Shown: positions 46,301 to 54,062 of the stretch, in pieces
How the letters are laid out: every line of letters starts with the position of its first letter
Position numbering within the stretch: the first letter of the stretch is position 1
Origin: Leptobrachium leishanense
Lineage: Eukaryota > Chordata > Amphibia > Anura > Megophryidae
Direction: 5' to 3'
DNA: 64,000 nt
Assembly: GCA_009667805.1 (NCBI GenBank)
Contig: CM019069.1
Coordinates: 61,063,422-61,127,421, forward strand
The notes under the pieces: generated by a model
Databases searched by the model: none
Seen by the model: the letters and a program-made list of their open reading frames with translations, nothing else
What the model was told of the DNA's origin: nothing
Position numbers and translations under genes: made by a program

Positions 46301-49222
46301 AACACTCACAGACACTAGCGGCCAGATGACTTCTACAAGTCAAGTGTCAATGACTGTTACTACTCGACTTGTACACCAGGTGACTGTACATTTAGACATC
46401 CTTAATTTTTTCTCTTATACCTTTGTGTACAGATGTCCAAAAAGTGATTATAATTTGCTCCTGGTGCTTCTGCCAGCAAGGGGGAAAAAAACTAAAAATT
46501 ACTGGCTTTCAACAACTGGTGTAACCTCACTAAGTCTTGCACAACACTCTATAGAATCCTATGGACTCTGGGAATTCTAGGAGTGATTCCCAGCAACAAC
46601 AATGAATACCAACTGTTGCTTGCAAATTACTGCTCCAAACAGAATAGAGATGGTTATGTTTACATCTACATTACATAAAGACTCCTTTGATGTCATGTAT
46701 ATTGTGTCCAGGTTCCCAGACACTCCATCAGTGGCAGCAACTGGCTCAGCCTAACTTGGGTGCCATCTTGGATCCACGTCCTGGCGTAATTCCCAAAGAC
46801 TTTAAGCCGTTACCTGAGGATGCTGAATATTATCTCTGTGATCTGGAGGAGGATGACAACGAGGAAGATGATGATGGGGGGATAACCTTTCAAGTACGAG
46901 AGCGAGAAGATGATGTGCCAAATTCCTCCTTGAATATATTTTTACCACCCGTAAGTGGTACCCTAACATCTGGTAAGAAAAATGTGTGAGTAATCGTTAC
47001 AGTTTCATACTATCAGTGATGAAAATAGCCTTTTAAAATGGCAATTAGGAACTTATTCAGGTCAGACTGTAAAAATATAGGGATAGGTGTGTCATTATTA
47101 AGTCTCCACAACAGTTGAGAGGAACATTTATGTACTTATTTAATGGGTTGATTTTGTACATAGGTGTATGAGCCTAAAAACCAGGGTTCAAAGTCCATGT
47201 TATAGAAAGTTTCATATTTAACACGAAGCATCCTCTACTCCAGATGCTTTGCTTTATGATTGTGTGACTGACAGGAATTCATTTTTTCAAGTCGTGCCGG
47301 GTTTGGCCCTTTATTTTAAAGTAATGTCTGATGTCTTATAATGCAGGAAGCAAATATATTTCTAAATCTTTGTCAACTGTCCCCAGCTTGCAAACCGCAA
47401 ACCTGGCTATGTCAGCGTCTCAAATATTGTCGTTTTGTGTATTGGATCGTGTCGCCCCTTTATGTAATGTGATGGCCATTAACTATCATCTGTTTTTTAA
47501 TTATAGACACAAACCCTGCCAAGTCCCTGTGCAATACATTCTCAACATTCACCTTTACCAACTCCCAAACCCTGCGTCCATCTGACATCACTCAGGTCAC
47601 TTCGAGGTGAGGAAATTTCTTTGACACCTAAAACTGAATTGTTAGTCATGGAAATGTCAGCAATCCTACTGAAACTGTTCCCGCACATAGGGCCCTCTTC
47701 CAAGGTTGGCGATAAGATAAGTTCCAATCATTATACATAACGTCTCTAGGCATTATCTTATTACCTGTGGCCCCCATTCTACTCTTGGCGCAAGCTGGGC
47801 TTGGGCCTTGCATGTAGCTCTTCCTTGCGCTTGCTTATTGTAATTTATCTTCTCCTGTACCTTGTATAAGAGGCGTTAATTTGTCCCTCAGAATGGAAGA
47901 ACAAGCTATTTCAAGGTGCTTACGTTCTGTTCTGGATCTCACAGAAATACCATCTCCTAAACACTGGCGTTAAGTGATTTTGCAATATCACCTAACAAAC
48001 TAACCTAATCCCCCCCCCCCCAATACCTATACTCACCTCTCATCCCACGGTGGAGAGGACGGCGAAATCCGCCTCTGCCTCTCTCAAGCAGAATGAGACT
48101 AGGAGCAAATAGTACTGTCTCCCTCTGTGATTCTTCCGCGGTGCTGGGTGATCTTGTGAGAGCAAGCACCTACAGAGCTCACAACTGGAAAGCGCTAGTC
48201 TCCACGGGGTCCTATGGACTACAGGCAGGCCCGGATTAAGATCTCTCTGGGCCTGGAGCTGAAGATTTTGGTGGGCTTTTTTTGTAATTTAGGGAAATGA
48301 AAACATATTTTTGGTTATTTAATAGAGCAGATACAGGTATATGTAACCAGGCAGATACTGTGTGATTAATTTTTCATTCAGATTTCAATCATTTAAACAA
48401 TTTAATTTTTTTCCCCCATTTTTATCATCCCAACCTTTGTGGGTATATATTCTATAGGGCACTCATGAAAAACATAAGTGAAATGGGAACCTGTTACTGC
48501 ATTTTTCTGAGAAAATATAAAATTTTAACCAAAAAATGAAAAAGAAAAAAAGGAAATGTTTCAGAAGTGGCTTGTAACTTTTTGTCCTGGCTAGTAACTT
48601 AGGACTTGAAATTTTAACCCCTGATCTATTTTACTACATCTCAATGTATATGTCTTTTTACAGCAGCAGTACTTTGACCAGGGCGAGGGTCTGTTCCACA
48701 CCTATGTCTTACCAGCCTACTACAAGAGAATCCTCCAGTGTGCACAACTTGGCCAAACTCCTTCATGAGAAGGGGATATCTGCCAAGGCTGACCTTGACG
48801 AAGAGTGCACACAACTTCATCACTCCAACACCTTAACTCATCCTTCAACCCCACCCAATTCACCATCTATTTCCCCATGTTCATCCCTCTTGAGAGTTGA
48901 GCCACAAGCAAGTCCATTGGAAAATCTCCTGGCTGTGTCCAGGCCAGTGGAGAGCTTCTTGCCGTCTAGTGCTACACAGCAAAAAATAAATTTACTACAG
49001 CGACTAACGAGGATGCTTATTGAAAGACTGGACGACACAACAGGCTCCAATTCCCACCAGGTACGGTCAACATTGAATGATAGGATTAAGCGACAAGAAC
49101 CTGCTGTGTTTCCTTATCCAAGTAACAGGATGTTGGGTGGTTTTAGAAGGAATCAGAGTCTTCCAGCATTGATGGGAGGACTGTCACCACACTCATTCAC
49201 ATATTCTCCATACAACAGGTAG
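23342..49222 (+). CDS. TRAK2-like tandem paralogue (gene B)
   Basis: Spliced gene of 14 coding exons: 23342-23405, 25938-26014, 28445-28561, 32526-32732, 36598-36676, 37709-37833, 40312-40386, 41479-41616, 42540-42619, 43631-43819, 45002-45270, 46712-46972, 47507-47606, 48664-49222. About 779 residues, all joins in frame with phases equal to gene A. Eight internal exons have identical length to their gene A partners; four differ by multiples of 3. Keeps HAP1_N coiled coils, SLAAEIEGTMRREL, KLQIVKPLEG, HQWQQLAQPNLG, ILDPRPGV and RRNQSLPAL. Departures: starts late in HAP1_N, CC1 box is AGRIG, LALR lost after LEEEN, the EMYGL..PPDVG block is replaced, and the tail ends SPYNR. An adaptor role like TRAK2 is inferred from homology; expression unknown. 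Confidence 0.9.
23443..24086. mobile_element. hAT-like MITE with internal hairpin
   Basis: Ends CAGGGCTTGACAAA and TTTGTCAAGCCCTG are inverted, a hAT-style terminus. It contains a perfect hairpin at 23961-24032: CCAACGTTTCGGCGAGGATT... pairs with ...AATCCTCGCCGAAACGTTGG, 33-base arms, short ATA-rich loop. A GTGTGTGT run lies at 23646-23658. Confidence 0.7.
24862..25035. mobile_element. hAT-like short repeat
   Basis: CAGTGGTTCCTAACCGCAGT at the left and GGTTTGGGAACCACTG at the right are inverted. Interior AAGGATTCCCTTGGGGAAAT is shared with the copies at 25046-25560 (split by a MITE) and 38982-39168. Confidence 0.7.
25195..25526. mobile_element. Harbinger-like MITE, family 1
   Basis: Ends GGCTGGGGTCAGACGAGCGC and ...CTCGTCTGACCCTGGCC. 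Flanked by TCA on the left and TTA on the right (probable TTA duplication with one change). It splits a hAT-like repeat, which resumes at 25530. Confidence 0.75.
25938..26014 (+). CDS. Gene B coding exon
   Basis: 77 bp, same as gene A 284-360. Encodes VLGLERGDQRTMCSNDFDML then NHLLTE. Acceptor GACAG, donor GTAAGA at 26015. Confidence 0.9.
26848..27700. mobile_element. Long foldback MITE with CAGGGTTATTC termini
   Basis: CAGGGTTATTCAAAGAG at the left and CTCTTTGAATAACCCTG at the right, each flanked by TAT. The 35072-35253 element has the same termini. Interior holds repeated GGTTTTCACCAGG words; no coding support. Confidence 0.7.
28345..28370 (+). repeat. TAA trinucleotide microsatellite
   Basis: About nine TAA/ATA units in the gene B intron about 75 bases upstream of exon 28445. 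Confidence 0.9.
28445..28561 (+). CDS. Gene B coding exon with altered CC1 box
   Basis: 117 bp, same as gene A. Encodes RDEQLKLAGRIGHALL and ESLEENLAQALDQ. The second Ala of the AAxxG CC1 box is Gly. Acceptor GGGCAG, donor GTAAAC at 28562. Confidence 0.92.
28660..29843 (+). pseudogene. CR1/L2-like LINE fragment with reverse transcriptase remnant
   Basis: 28710-29213 encodes a partial reverse transcriptase: TCGVPQGSILGPLLF, the catalytic YADD in HMYADDTVTY, and SLKYLGMLLDQNLSFSPHI. A stop breaks it, then 29308-29622 continues with LNWPLLESRRTLHLSNLVFK, PPYLN and WNNLP, the C-terminal part of CR1/L2-type ORF2. The 3' tail ends TTCCTGGTAAAATACTTTAT and AATAAATA. Further copies at 36897-37293 and, on the - strand, 56228-58530. 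Dead: stop and internal deletion. Confidence 0.85.
29846..31038. mobile_element. Degenerate Tc1-like element split by a MITE
   Basis: Ends CACTGTATGACAAAGAGTAT and ATACTTTTGTCCTTATAGTG are inverted and flanked by TA, with TTGGGACACCTGACCATT, as in fish and frog Tc1 elements. The stretch about 29896-30556 is a separate insertion related to 42828-43485. No intact transposase. Confidence 0.7.
31463..32006. mobile_element. hAT MITE with perfect 8-bp duplication
   Basis: Termini CAGGGCCGGTG and CACCGGCCCTG, flanked by GATACAGT on both sides (31455-31462 and 32007-32014). T/C-rich interior (31640-31780). A possible degraded relative begins at 48227 (CAGGCCCGGATTAA). Confidence 0.85.
32526..32732 (+). 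CDS. Gene B coding exon
   Basis: 207 bp. Encodes VNQLRHELNTRNALLRAVS, FETDSSCSTPLRPNDSF and LEEENSQ. Relative to gene A it gains residues near SESFETD and lacks LALR before the donor. Donor GTTGAT. Confidence 0.92.
33044..33428. mobile_element. piggyBac-like non-autonomous element
   Basis: Termini CCTCCCTGCGGT and ACCGTCAGGGAGG flanked on both sides by TTAA (33040-33043, 33429-33432), the piggyBac target. Inner inverted repeats GTGTGGCTCGGGG...CCCCGAGCCACAC. No transposase. Confidence 0.8.
34062..34629. mobile_element. hAT MITE, copy 1
   Basis: Ends TAGAGATGTGCATGG and ATGCACATCTCTA, flanked by GAGAAAAG on both sides (34054-34061, 34630-34637). AT-rich interior with repeated TTTCGTTTCG and TTCGAATTT, alignable with copy 2 at 41717-42240. 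Confidence 0.9.
35072..35253. mobile_element. Hairpin MITE with CAGGGTTATTC termini
   Basis: Almost fully self-complementary: CAGGGTTATTCAGAGAGCGT... to ...ACGCTCTCTCTGAATAACCC TG, with an inner inverted AAAATTCTAGGTCAAAATAG and short spacer. Flanked by TAT on both sides. Confidence 0.85.
36598..36676 (+). CDS. Gene B coding exon
   Basis: 79 bp, same as gene A 6077-6155. Encodes ESQDSKDTVTCEEDAQQLVI then HCIEDE. The gene A TITYEEKEQQLV motif is weakened to TVTCEEDAQQLV. Acceptor CCGAAG, donor GTAGGC. No pyrimidine array precedes it. Confidence 0.85.
36897..37293 (+). pseudogene. CR1/L2-like LINE 3' fragment
   Basis: Encodes MTHHCDMLKELNWPSLESRR and SNLVFKSFSGKLPPYLNRL, near-identical to 29308-29622. 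5'-truncated; the tail stops at TATTTATTTTCTG. Confidence 0.85.
37709..37833 (+). CDS. Gene B coding exon
   Basis: 125 bp, two codons shorter than gene A 6268-6398. Encodes NLQISQLILELSSKSEEIEQ, YKEQIS and FDDLQHKLRE. Acceptor TTTGAAG, donor GTGCGT. Confidence 0.9.
37834..40311 (+). other. Gene B intron
   Basis: No coding signal. 38780-38905 is a foldback repeat (TTCCAAAGTTG... inverted as CAACTTTGGAA); 38982-39168 is a hAT-like repeat; 39173-39463 is a Harbinger-like MITE; 39587-40185 is an AT-rich repeat with inverted GGGCCCTATTC / GAATAGACCC ends. Confidence 0.5.
39173..39463. mobile_element. Harbinger-like MITE, family 1, TSD TAA
   Basis: Starts AGCCGGGGTCAGACAAGCG, ends GCGCTCGTCTGATCATGACC, flanked by TAA (39170-39172 and 39464-39466). 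Confidence 0.75.
40312..40386 (+). CDS. Gene B coding exon
   Basis: 75 bp, same as gene A. Encodes KEKEKEELENHLQASKEARR then QLSVE. Acceptor TCGCAG, donor GTGAGG. Confidence 0.92.
41479..41616 (+). CDS. Gene B coding exon
   Basis: 138 bp, same as gene A. Encodes LHELQDRHAECQAMLKECQD, then QLKTIKCKDSPSAPLRR and SVFPM. Acceptor TTTTAG, donor GTATGA. Confidence 0.93.
41717..42240. mobile_element. hAT MITE, copy 2
   Basis: Ends TAGGGAAGTGCATGG and ATGCACATCTCTA, flanked by GTGTCAGC on both sides (41709-41716, 42241-42248). Same family as 34062-34629, sharing long runs such as CACAAAGTCC-free GCTGTTAAAAGAAAAGCTAG. Confidence 0.9.
42540..42619 (+). CDS. Gene B coding exon with Spindly-like motif
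   Basis: 80 bp, same as gene A. Encodes DSLAAEIEGTMRRELNFDEE then SNFEKR. SLAAEI is unchanged from gene A. Acceptor TTGCAG, donor GTAAGG. Confidence 0.94.
42828..43485. repeat. Interspersed repeat related to 29896-30556
   Basis: Contains GCGTTCCCATTTTAGCGTGAG near one end and an internal CAGTCTC / GGAGTTCTATGGACTCCAGG segment that recurs at 30065-30290 and 48035-48232. Non-coding. Confidence 0.6.
43631..43819 (+). CDS. Gene B coding exon
   Basis: 189 bp, same as gene A. Encodes IQPKRIFGTVKVANELRKRS and PIPGSNQSDVAMTALPFQS. Acceptor TGCTAG, donor GTAAGT. Confidence 0.93.
44249..44886. mobile_element. Head-to-head pair of family 1 MITEs (palindrome of about 640 bp)
   Basis: Left arm GGGCCGGGGTCAGGCAAGCG and right arm, inverted, GGCCGGTGTCAGACAAGCG. 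Homology runs through to a centre near 44580 (TGTGCGCCCATG both ways). The outer flanks are TTA/TAA-like. It interrupts a foldback repeat at 44148-44248. Gene B intron. Confidence 0.85.
45002..45270 (+). CDS. Gene B coding exon
   Basis: 269 bp, six codons shorter than gene A. Encodes DLNLETEIRRLNYWSENQFF, FPSGSVHSMETQ and KLQIVKPLEG. Acceptor GAATAG, donor GTGAGG. Confidence 0.92.
45467..45769. mobile_element. MITE with GCACC.GTTATCC termini
   Basis: Left GAGCACCTGTTATCCAGAAT, right ATTCCGGATAAGAGGTGTC, inverted. Relative of 13571-13972. Confidence 0.6.
46712..46972 (+). CDS. Gene B coding exon, TRAK domain core
   Basis: 261 bp. Encodes SQTLHQWQQLAQPNLGAILD, PRPGVIPKDFKPLP, an acidic run (YYLCDLEEDDNEEDDDG) and GITFQV. 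Acceptor GTCCAG, donor GTAAGA. An internal GTAAGT at 46951 is a possible cryptic donor. Confidence 0.93.
47507..47606 (+). CDS. Gene B coding exon
   Basis: 100 bp, same as gene A. Encodes NPAKSLCNTFSTFTFTNSQT then LRPSDITQVTS. Cys/Arg positions of the conserved TTCRILHPSD are changed to NSQTLRPSD. Acceptor TTATAG, donor GTGAGG. Confidence 0.92.
47607..48663 (+). other. Last gene B intron
   Basis: No coding signal. 47770-48232 is an interspersed repeat sharing GAATGAGACTAGGAGCAAAT-like and GTCCTATGGACTACAGG words with 43140-43390 and 30065-30290. From 48227 a degraded hAT-like end (CAGGCCCGGATTAAGA) begins. Confidence 0.5.
48664..49222 (+). CDS. Gene B terminal coding exon
   Basis: 559 bp to TAG at 49220-49222, 117 bp shorter than gene A. 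Encodes NLAKLLHEKGISAKADL, PSTPPNSPSISPCSS, LLAVSRPVESFLPSS and GGFRRNQSLPALMGG, ending SFTYSPYNR. The TRAK2 EMYGL..RNPPDVGQLKM block and the PKMG.LKED tail are absent. Confidence 0.92.
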
Positions 49223-50590
49223 CGTAAAGGAATACTGGGAAAAAAACTTTCTTTTAAAGGTCCACTACGCTATGAAATGGGCTTAAAATGTTGCAGTTAC
49301 GTTTTAGAAAGTCCGAACATGTAGCGCTGAAGAGTATTGGACTCAGGAATTCCTTTTAGAAGAGTAAGAGAGTTTGGTAGAAAAGTTGTTTGATGGAGCA
49401 CAAAGACTCCAGACCATAGGGGATTTTACCGTATCAGGAAGACACCAATGGACAGAGGAGTAAATGTGAATAAAAACAAATTATGACAGTTTATTGGACT
49501 TGTGTATTGTAGTTGTGGGTACAGTGTTGATTATTTTGCTTCATTGTGCCCAAGGTGATACCAATATAATGGATATCAAAATACGCAAAATACAATGGAC
49601 TTGCTAATCAAATATTGTTTAATTTTATGTAATAAATTTTATATTTTATTTTCATTCCCCTCGTTCTGAGGATGGTCCAATAATTCGATTTGTTATGGGC
49701 AATCCTGTTCATTCCACATAGATACGGCTGTCTAAAAGTCCTCTGGACGGTGACCCTTTACATTTTCTTTATCCAGAGTGTTTTATCCTATAGTTATATT
49801 TGGTTTTTATGAGGTTTCACTCTATGCAAGGTCTTTCCTTATAGGACAATTACTCCGTTGCTGGTATCTATATTGCTTCACTGCCTGGGACCTGGTATTT
49901 TAACAATGGACCTTACTGCGTCATTTTTTCCTTTTTTTTTCAACCAGAGAATGCATTTAATGAAAATCACGAGGGTTATTTGATTTTGTTGCAGAAATTG
50001 CACACTAGTCAATGTTTCCTGCTATACACCAGCACTTGGCTGACACTGTCCTCAAGTTCAGGGACAGGATTCTGGTTGAATTTTATCATGATCTGGAAAA
50101 TATATACATTAAAGGCATACTCCATTAAAATTAGGGTCCCCCTTTTCTTTGTTCTTAAATAATTGTCTCTGCCCAATTATTATTATTTTATTTTTTTTAC
50201 TTATTTTAAATGAGTTTACCCACCTTTTGTCCCTCGCCGGGCGCAGCTCCTCCTCTTCGGCTCAGGGGATTCTGAATCCGGAAGTCCCTAAGCATTACTA
50301 AGCAGTTTGAGCTCCTGCGCAACTTGCGTAGAATATGAACCTCAAACTGCACATTGCTGCGGGCTTGCGCACTTTACGTACTCCCGTTCCATCACTGCCT
50401 TTCTGAGAGCGCTCACTTTAGTGGGTGATCTCCAAGAGGGTGAAGTCGGCACGTTGTCTGTGTACTGACATCACTAATGACCGGCTGCCAGGAAATTAAA
50501 AAAATCAATTTTAGCCAAATCGGGGCAACAGAGAGAGATGTGGATTGGGGGGACGGGACTCCATACATCCTGGCCACTTTAAAACCCTAT

Positions 50591-51217
50591 GGGCCCTATT
50601 ACATTCTTGACGCAAAAACGCCCGCTAAGTGCGTTTGTTTTTTTGCGCGAAGGGTTAAACATCAATGCACGAAAATCACCACTGGAATTACATTCCTTGC
50701 GCATTTTTTCATCCATTGGGAAATTGCGCTCGTAAAACCGACGCGCAAAAAATGCGCGCAAAGTACTTTGCGCGCAGAAATCAGTGAGCGCAATGTAATT
50801 TTTAACGCGAGTCTGTCATTTTGTGCGGACTGCGCACAACAGACGTACGTTCTGACGGAAAACAAGGTAGTGGCCGTCATTTTTGACGGATCTAGTGAAA
50901 AAAAAACCTGCACATCGACGTTCTCCGTTGTGAATCCGCAGTTTGGTACGGTTAGGTTGTTACAATTTGCCGTTAACTTACCACCAGCTTTTCAAAGACG
51001 TTAAAATAATGCGCGCAAACGTCGTCTGTTAAATTTTGCGCTAAGATTGTAATACCATGCTAAATTGCACTCGCAAAGGGTTCGCGCAGGGTCACTCGCG
51101 TTAGCCGTTAACGCGCATTTTTTGTGCGAACGTCGTAATACGCAAAGGGTTTTGCCCCTCGCGTTAATGCGTTTTTGCGTGCGCGCACAATTGTGCGTGA
51201 AGAATGTAATAGGGCCC
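50591..51217. mobile_element. MITE with GGGCCCTATTACATTCTT termini
   Basis: Termini GGGCCCTATTACATTCTTGA and, inverted, GGGCCCTATTACATTCTTCA; TAT on both sides. Interior GCGCGAAGGGTTAAAC and GCAAAGGGTTTTGCCCCTCGC. Related to 15870-18209. The 175-residue ORF across it is not a gene. Confidence 0.8.
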
Positions 51218-51903
51218 TATAATTCCTTTAAAAATCGTTAGTTTTGGGTATAAATAAAGACGGAGATGGCGGCGTTGTTCATAGAACAGTTTGTAAAGAT
51301 CCGCAGCTCTTGCGAATATCAAGTCTCAAACCCTGTGACTTTCGTTTTATTATCCATTGCATTCCTGCACCTAAACAGAGCTTTGTGATTTATCTAAGCC
51401 ACCATCCTTCACTTATGTACATTTGTTTAAATATTAAGTCGAGTTCAATAGTTCTTTGTACAGCGTTAATCTATAAATAATATACCTGACTGTATCAGCC
51501 GTCTGACATGTTAGTAATACAATAATGTCTAGAGTCAATAAAGTGAAAGCAGAAACCTAGGATTTACACCTGAAGGCGTGCATTTATCCATGTTATAAAT
51601 CCAATATACCACCGTGGTTTTTTTTTTTTTTTTAATTTGGGAGCTTTCTGCGAACCTGGTCCCGGTTGTAAAGAAAATACCTTGAAAAATTGAAGATGTG
51701 TTGCTTGTTTTATTATTTTTCCAGTAATATATGCGTATATGAGCCACATTATTTATCAAAGGCGTCCGATGTGTTTTTATATCGTGTCATTGAATATGTT
51801 GTATTTTTATCTGATGCTGCTTCACTGTTGTATACAATGGGATGAATGTAAAAAAAAATTGCCGTTGGAGATATTGAATATATTTTTATGTCTTTGTGTC
51901 TCC

Positions 51904-51909
51904 AATAAA
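51904..51909 (+). terminator. Polyadenylation signal AATAAA of gene B (candidate)
   Basis: TTTGTGTCTCCAATAAAGAT followed by TTTTGATCTTTTGTACTTTT, the same block as at 21552 after gene A. Confidence 0.75.
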
Positions 51910-52221
51910 GATTTTTGATCTTTTGTACTTTTTTTAATTGCAGGCGACTTGTCTGTCAAATGAAGGAATATAATGGCATTGCCGGATGATAGGGGAATAA
52001 ATGTATTCATTACAAAATGAATAGAATATGTTTATAATATTGTTATTAACCGACGCGACAACGCATTTCAAGTTATGTGAAACAGTTCGTGACGTGTTTA
52101 TATGGATAATATATGCATCCTCTGTTCATAACCCAGCGTTTTATTGCTGGTAAACTGTGGATAGAAATTCTTTGCACGTGATATTGTGTGTGAGGTAATT
52201 CATGGATACATAATAATATAG

Positions 52222-52680
52222 GTTGGAAAAAGACTCAAGTCCACCTCATTTAACTTTTTCATATCTCTGTTATCAGTGTTAATCCGAAAGAAAGGGTAAA
52301 GCATCCAACATGATGCAATTCACTGTGCTACAACAAAAGGAAAATCCTTCTTGAATGGATAAAGCGATCAGATTTCTCCATGTATCTTGGAATTTCCAAT
52401 CAAATTAAATGAAACATCTAACAATACAGCAGAGGGGGCACACAAGCTAAATCTACTGCACCATCCAAGCTTCCAGCAGTTCCATGGTCAGCAACCACAA
52501 AAAAAATCTCTCCAAATGAACATAGGTTCTGGTCACTCAAAGCTTGGTATGAAAAGGAGCTACAGTATATTATAGAGGCAAATCGTTGTGGCTCCATAAT
52601 AAAGCTGCTTTACTTACCAAGCCTTGAGTGACCCGTCCTTCTGCTCCTTTGGAGAACATCCTCTCAAACCAGTTGCCATA
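52222..52680. repeat. Interspersed repeat tail and small foldback
   Basis: 52222-52360 (AAAAAGACTCAAGTCCACCT, ATCTCTGTTATCAGTG, CTACAACAAAAGGAAAATCC) looks like a LINE tail repeat. 52531-52632 has inverted GGTCACTCAAAGCTTGGTA / TACCAAGCCTTGAGTGACC. No gene. Confidence 0.45.
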
Positions 52681-52689
52681 TTGTTATTG

Positions 52690-54062
52690 TACCAACTGCA
52701 ATGAACAAGAGGGATATAGATAGATTGGGGGACTGGGCACTTAAATGGCAGATGAAATTGAATGTAGATAAATGCAAAGTTATGCACTTTGGAGTGAAGA
52801 ACACACAAGCAACTTATACCCTAAATGGTACGGAGTTAGGGAAATCCAAGCAGGAGAAGGATTTGGGAATAATCATAGACTTCAAACTAAGTAACAAAGT
52901 GCAATGTCAAACAGCAGCCGCCAAGGCCAGCAAAGTATTGGCATTAAAAGGGACGTTCACTCTCGGGATGAAACCATTAAGACCGCACCTAGAATATGCT
53001 GTGCAATTTTGGACACCTTAAAGTCTTAAGAAAAGATATTATAGCGCTAGAAAAAGTGCAGAGACGGGCGACTAAATTAATAAGGGGATGGAAGGGTTAA
53101 GTTATGGAGGAAAGACTAACAAGCTTAAACCTGTTTAGTTTAGAGAAATGGCGTCTTAGAGGGGATCTGATAACCTTATATAAATATATACGGGGCCATA
53201 TAAACCATTGCCTGGAAACCTATTCATTAACAGGACTATACACAGGACACGAGGTCACCCATTTAGGCTGGGGTCAGACCAGCGCATTTTTAATGTGCGT
53301 TCTGGCGCACTTAATCACGGCCGCACTAGCAGCAAATGACGGGCAATGACGGACAATATACGAAGTACGGTCGCACGAAAGTCCGGCCGCGCAACGCAAG
53401 TGGAAAATGAACGCATTTTTTCGAGAACGCAGAACCTCTAGTACGGACGTACAGAGTGCGCTGCGCCCGCTAGCGGTGTGTGTGTGTGATTTGGAGACGT
53501 CAGACCCTGCTCATGTCCGGCCAACATAATGTCCAGACGCAAAAAGTTTCCTGGTTTGGATTCGTAAAACATCACTTACGAAAATGCGCATCGTATGACC
53601 GTTTCCCATATTCCGTGAAAAAATACATCAATCCGTTCGGACGCACTTTTTTACGTTCGCGTGTAAAAATGCTTTCGTTTGACCCTAGCCTTAGACTGGA
53701 CGAAAGGAAATTAAGCCTAAAGCATTTATTTTACGGTGAGAACAATAAAGCTGTGGAATTCTCTGCCTGTTGAGGTGGTTGGGTCAGAGACTGTACAGAC
53801 TTTTAAAAAACGACTGGATGACTTCCTGCAGACACAGAATATTAAGGGTTATAATATTTAATGTGGGTAAAAGCTTCTTGATCCAAGGAAAAATCTGACG
53901 TCATTCTGGGATCAAGAAGGAATTTTTCCCCAGTGTGTTGCATATTGGCGAGCATTCAGACTGGGTTTTTTGCCTTCTTTTAGATCAACAGCAGTAGTTG
54001 ATGTGTGAGAGGCTGAACCCAATGGACCATGCCTTTTTTTCAGCCTATGTAACTATGTAACC
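52690..54062 (+). pseudogene. Non-LTR retrotransposon fragment split by a MITE
   Basis: 52701-53021 encodes RLGDWALKWQMKLNVDKCKV, EKDLGIIIDFKLSNKVQCQT and RPHLEYAVQFW; after a frameshift LEKVQRRATK and then 53104 MEERLTSLNLFSLEKWRLRG follow, the C-terminal part of a non-LTR reverse transcriptase ORF. It resumes after the MITE (53266-53690) with LSLKHLFYGEN and a 3' tail (GGAATTTTTCCCCAGTG, TCAGCCTATGTAACTATGTA). Frameshifts and stops: dead. Confidence 0.8.
53266..53690. mobile_element. Harbinger-like MITE, family 1, TSD TTA
   Basis: Ends GGCTGGGGTCAGACCAGCGC and TTTGACCCTAGCC, flanked by TTA on both sides (53263-53265, 53691-53693). Close relative of 58037-58442 (shared CATGTCCGGCCAACATAA, AAAGTTTCCTGGTTTGGAT). 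Confidence 0.88.

Larger units (their letters stand above)
49223..51930 (+). other. Gene B 3'UTR (inferred)
   Basis: No further ORF. The early part resembles the gene A 3'UTR (TTTAGAAGAGTAAGAG, GATGGAGCA). Repeats at 50110-50590 and the MITE 50591-51217 are inserted in it. It ends near the AATAAA at 51904. Confidence 0.6.

Noticed and set aside
50477..51004. 175-codon ORF
   Set aside because: Runs across the boundary of a MITE (50591-51217) and repeat; no recognisable domain.
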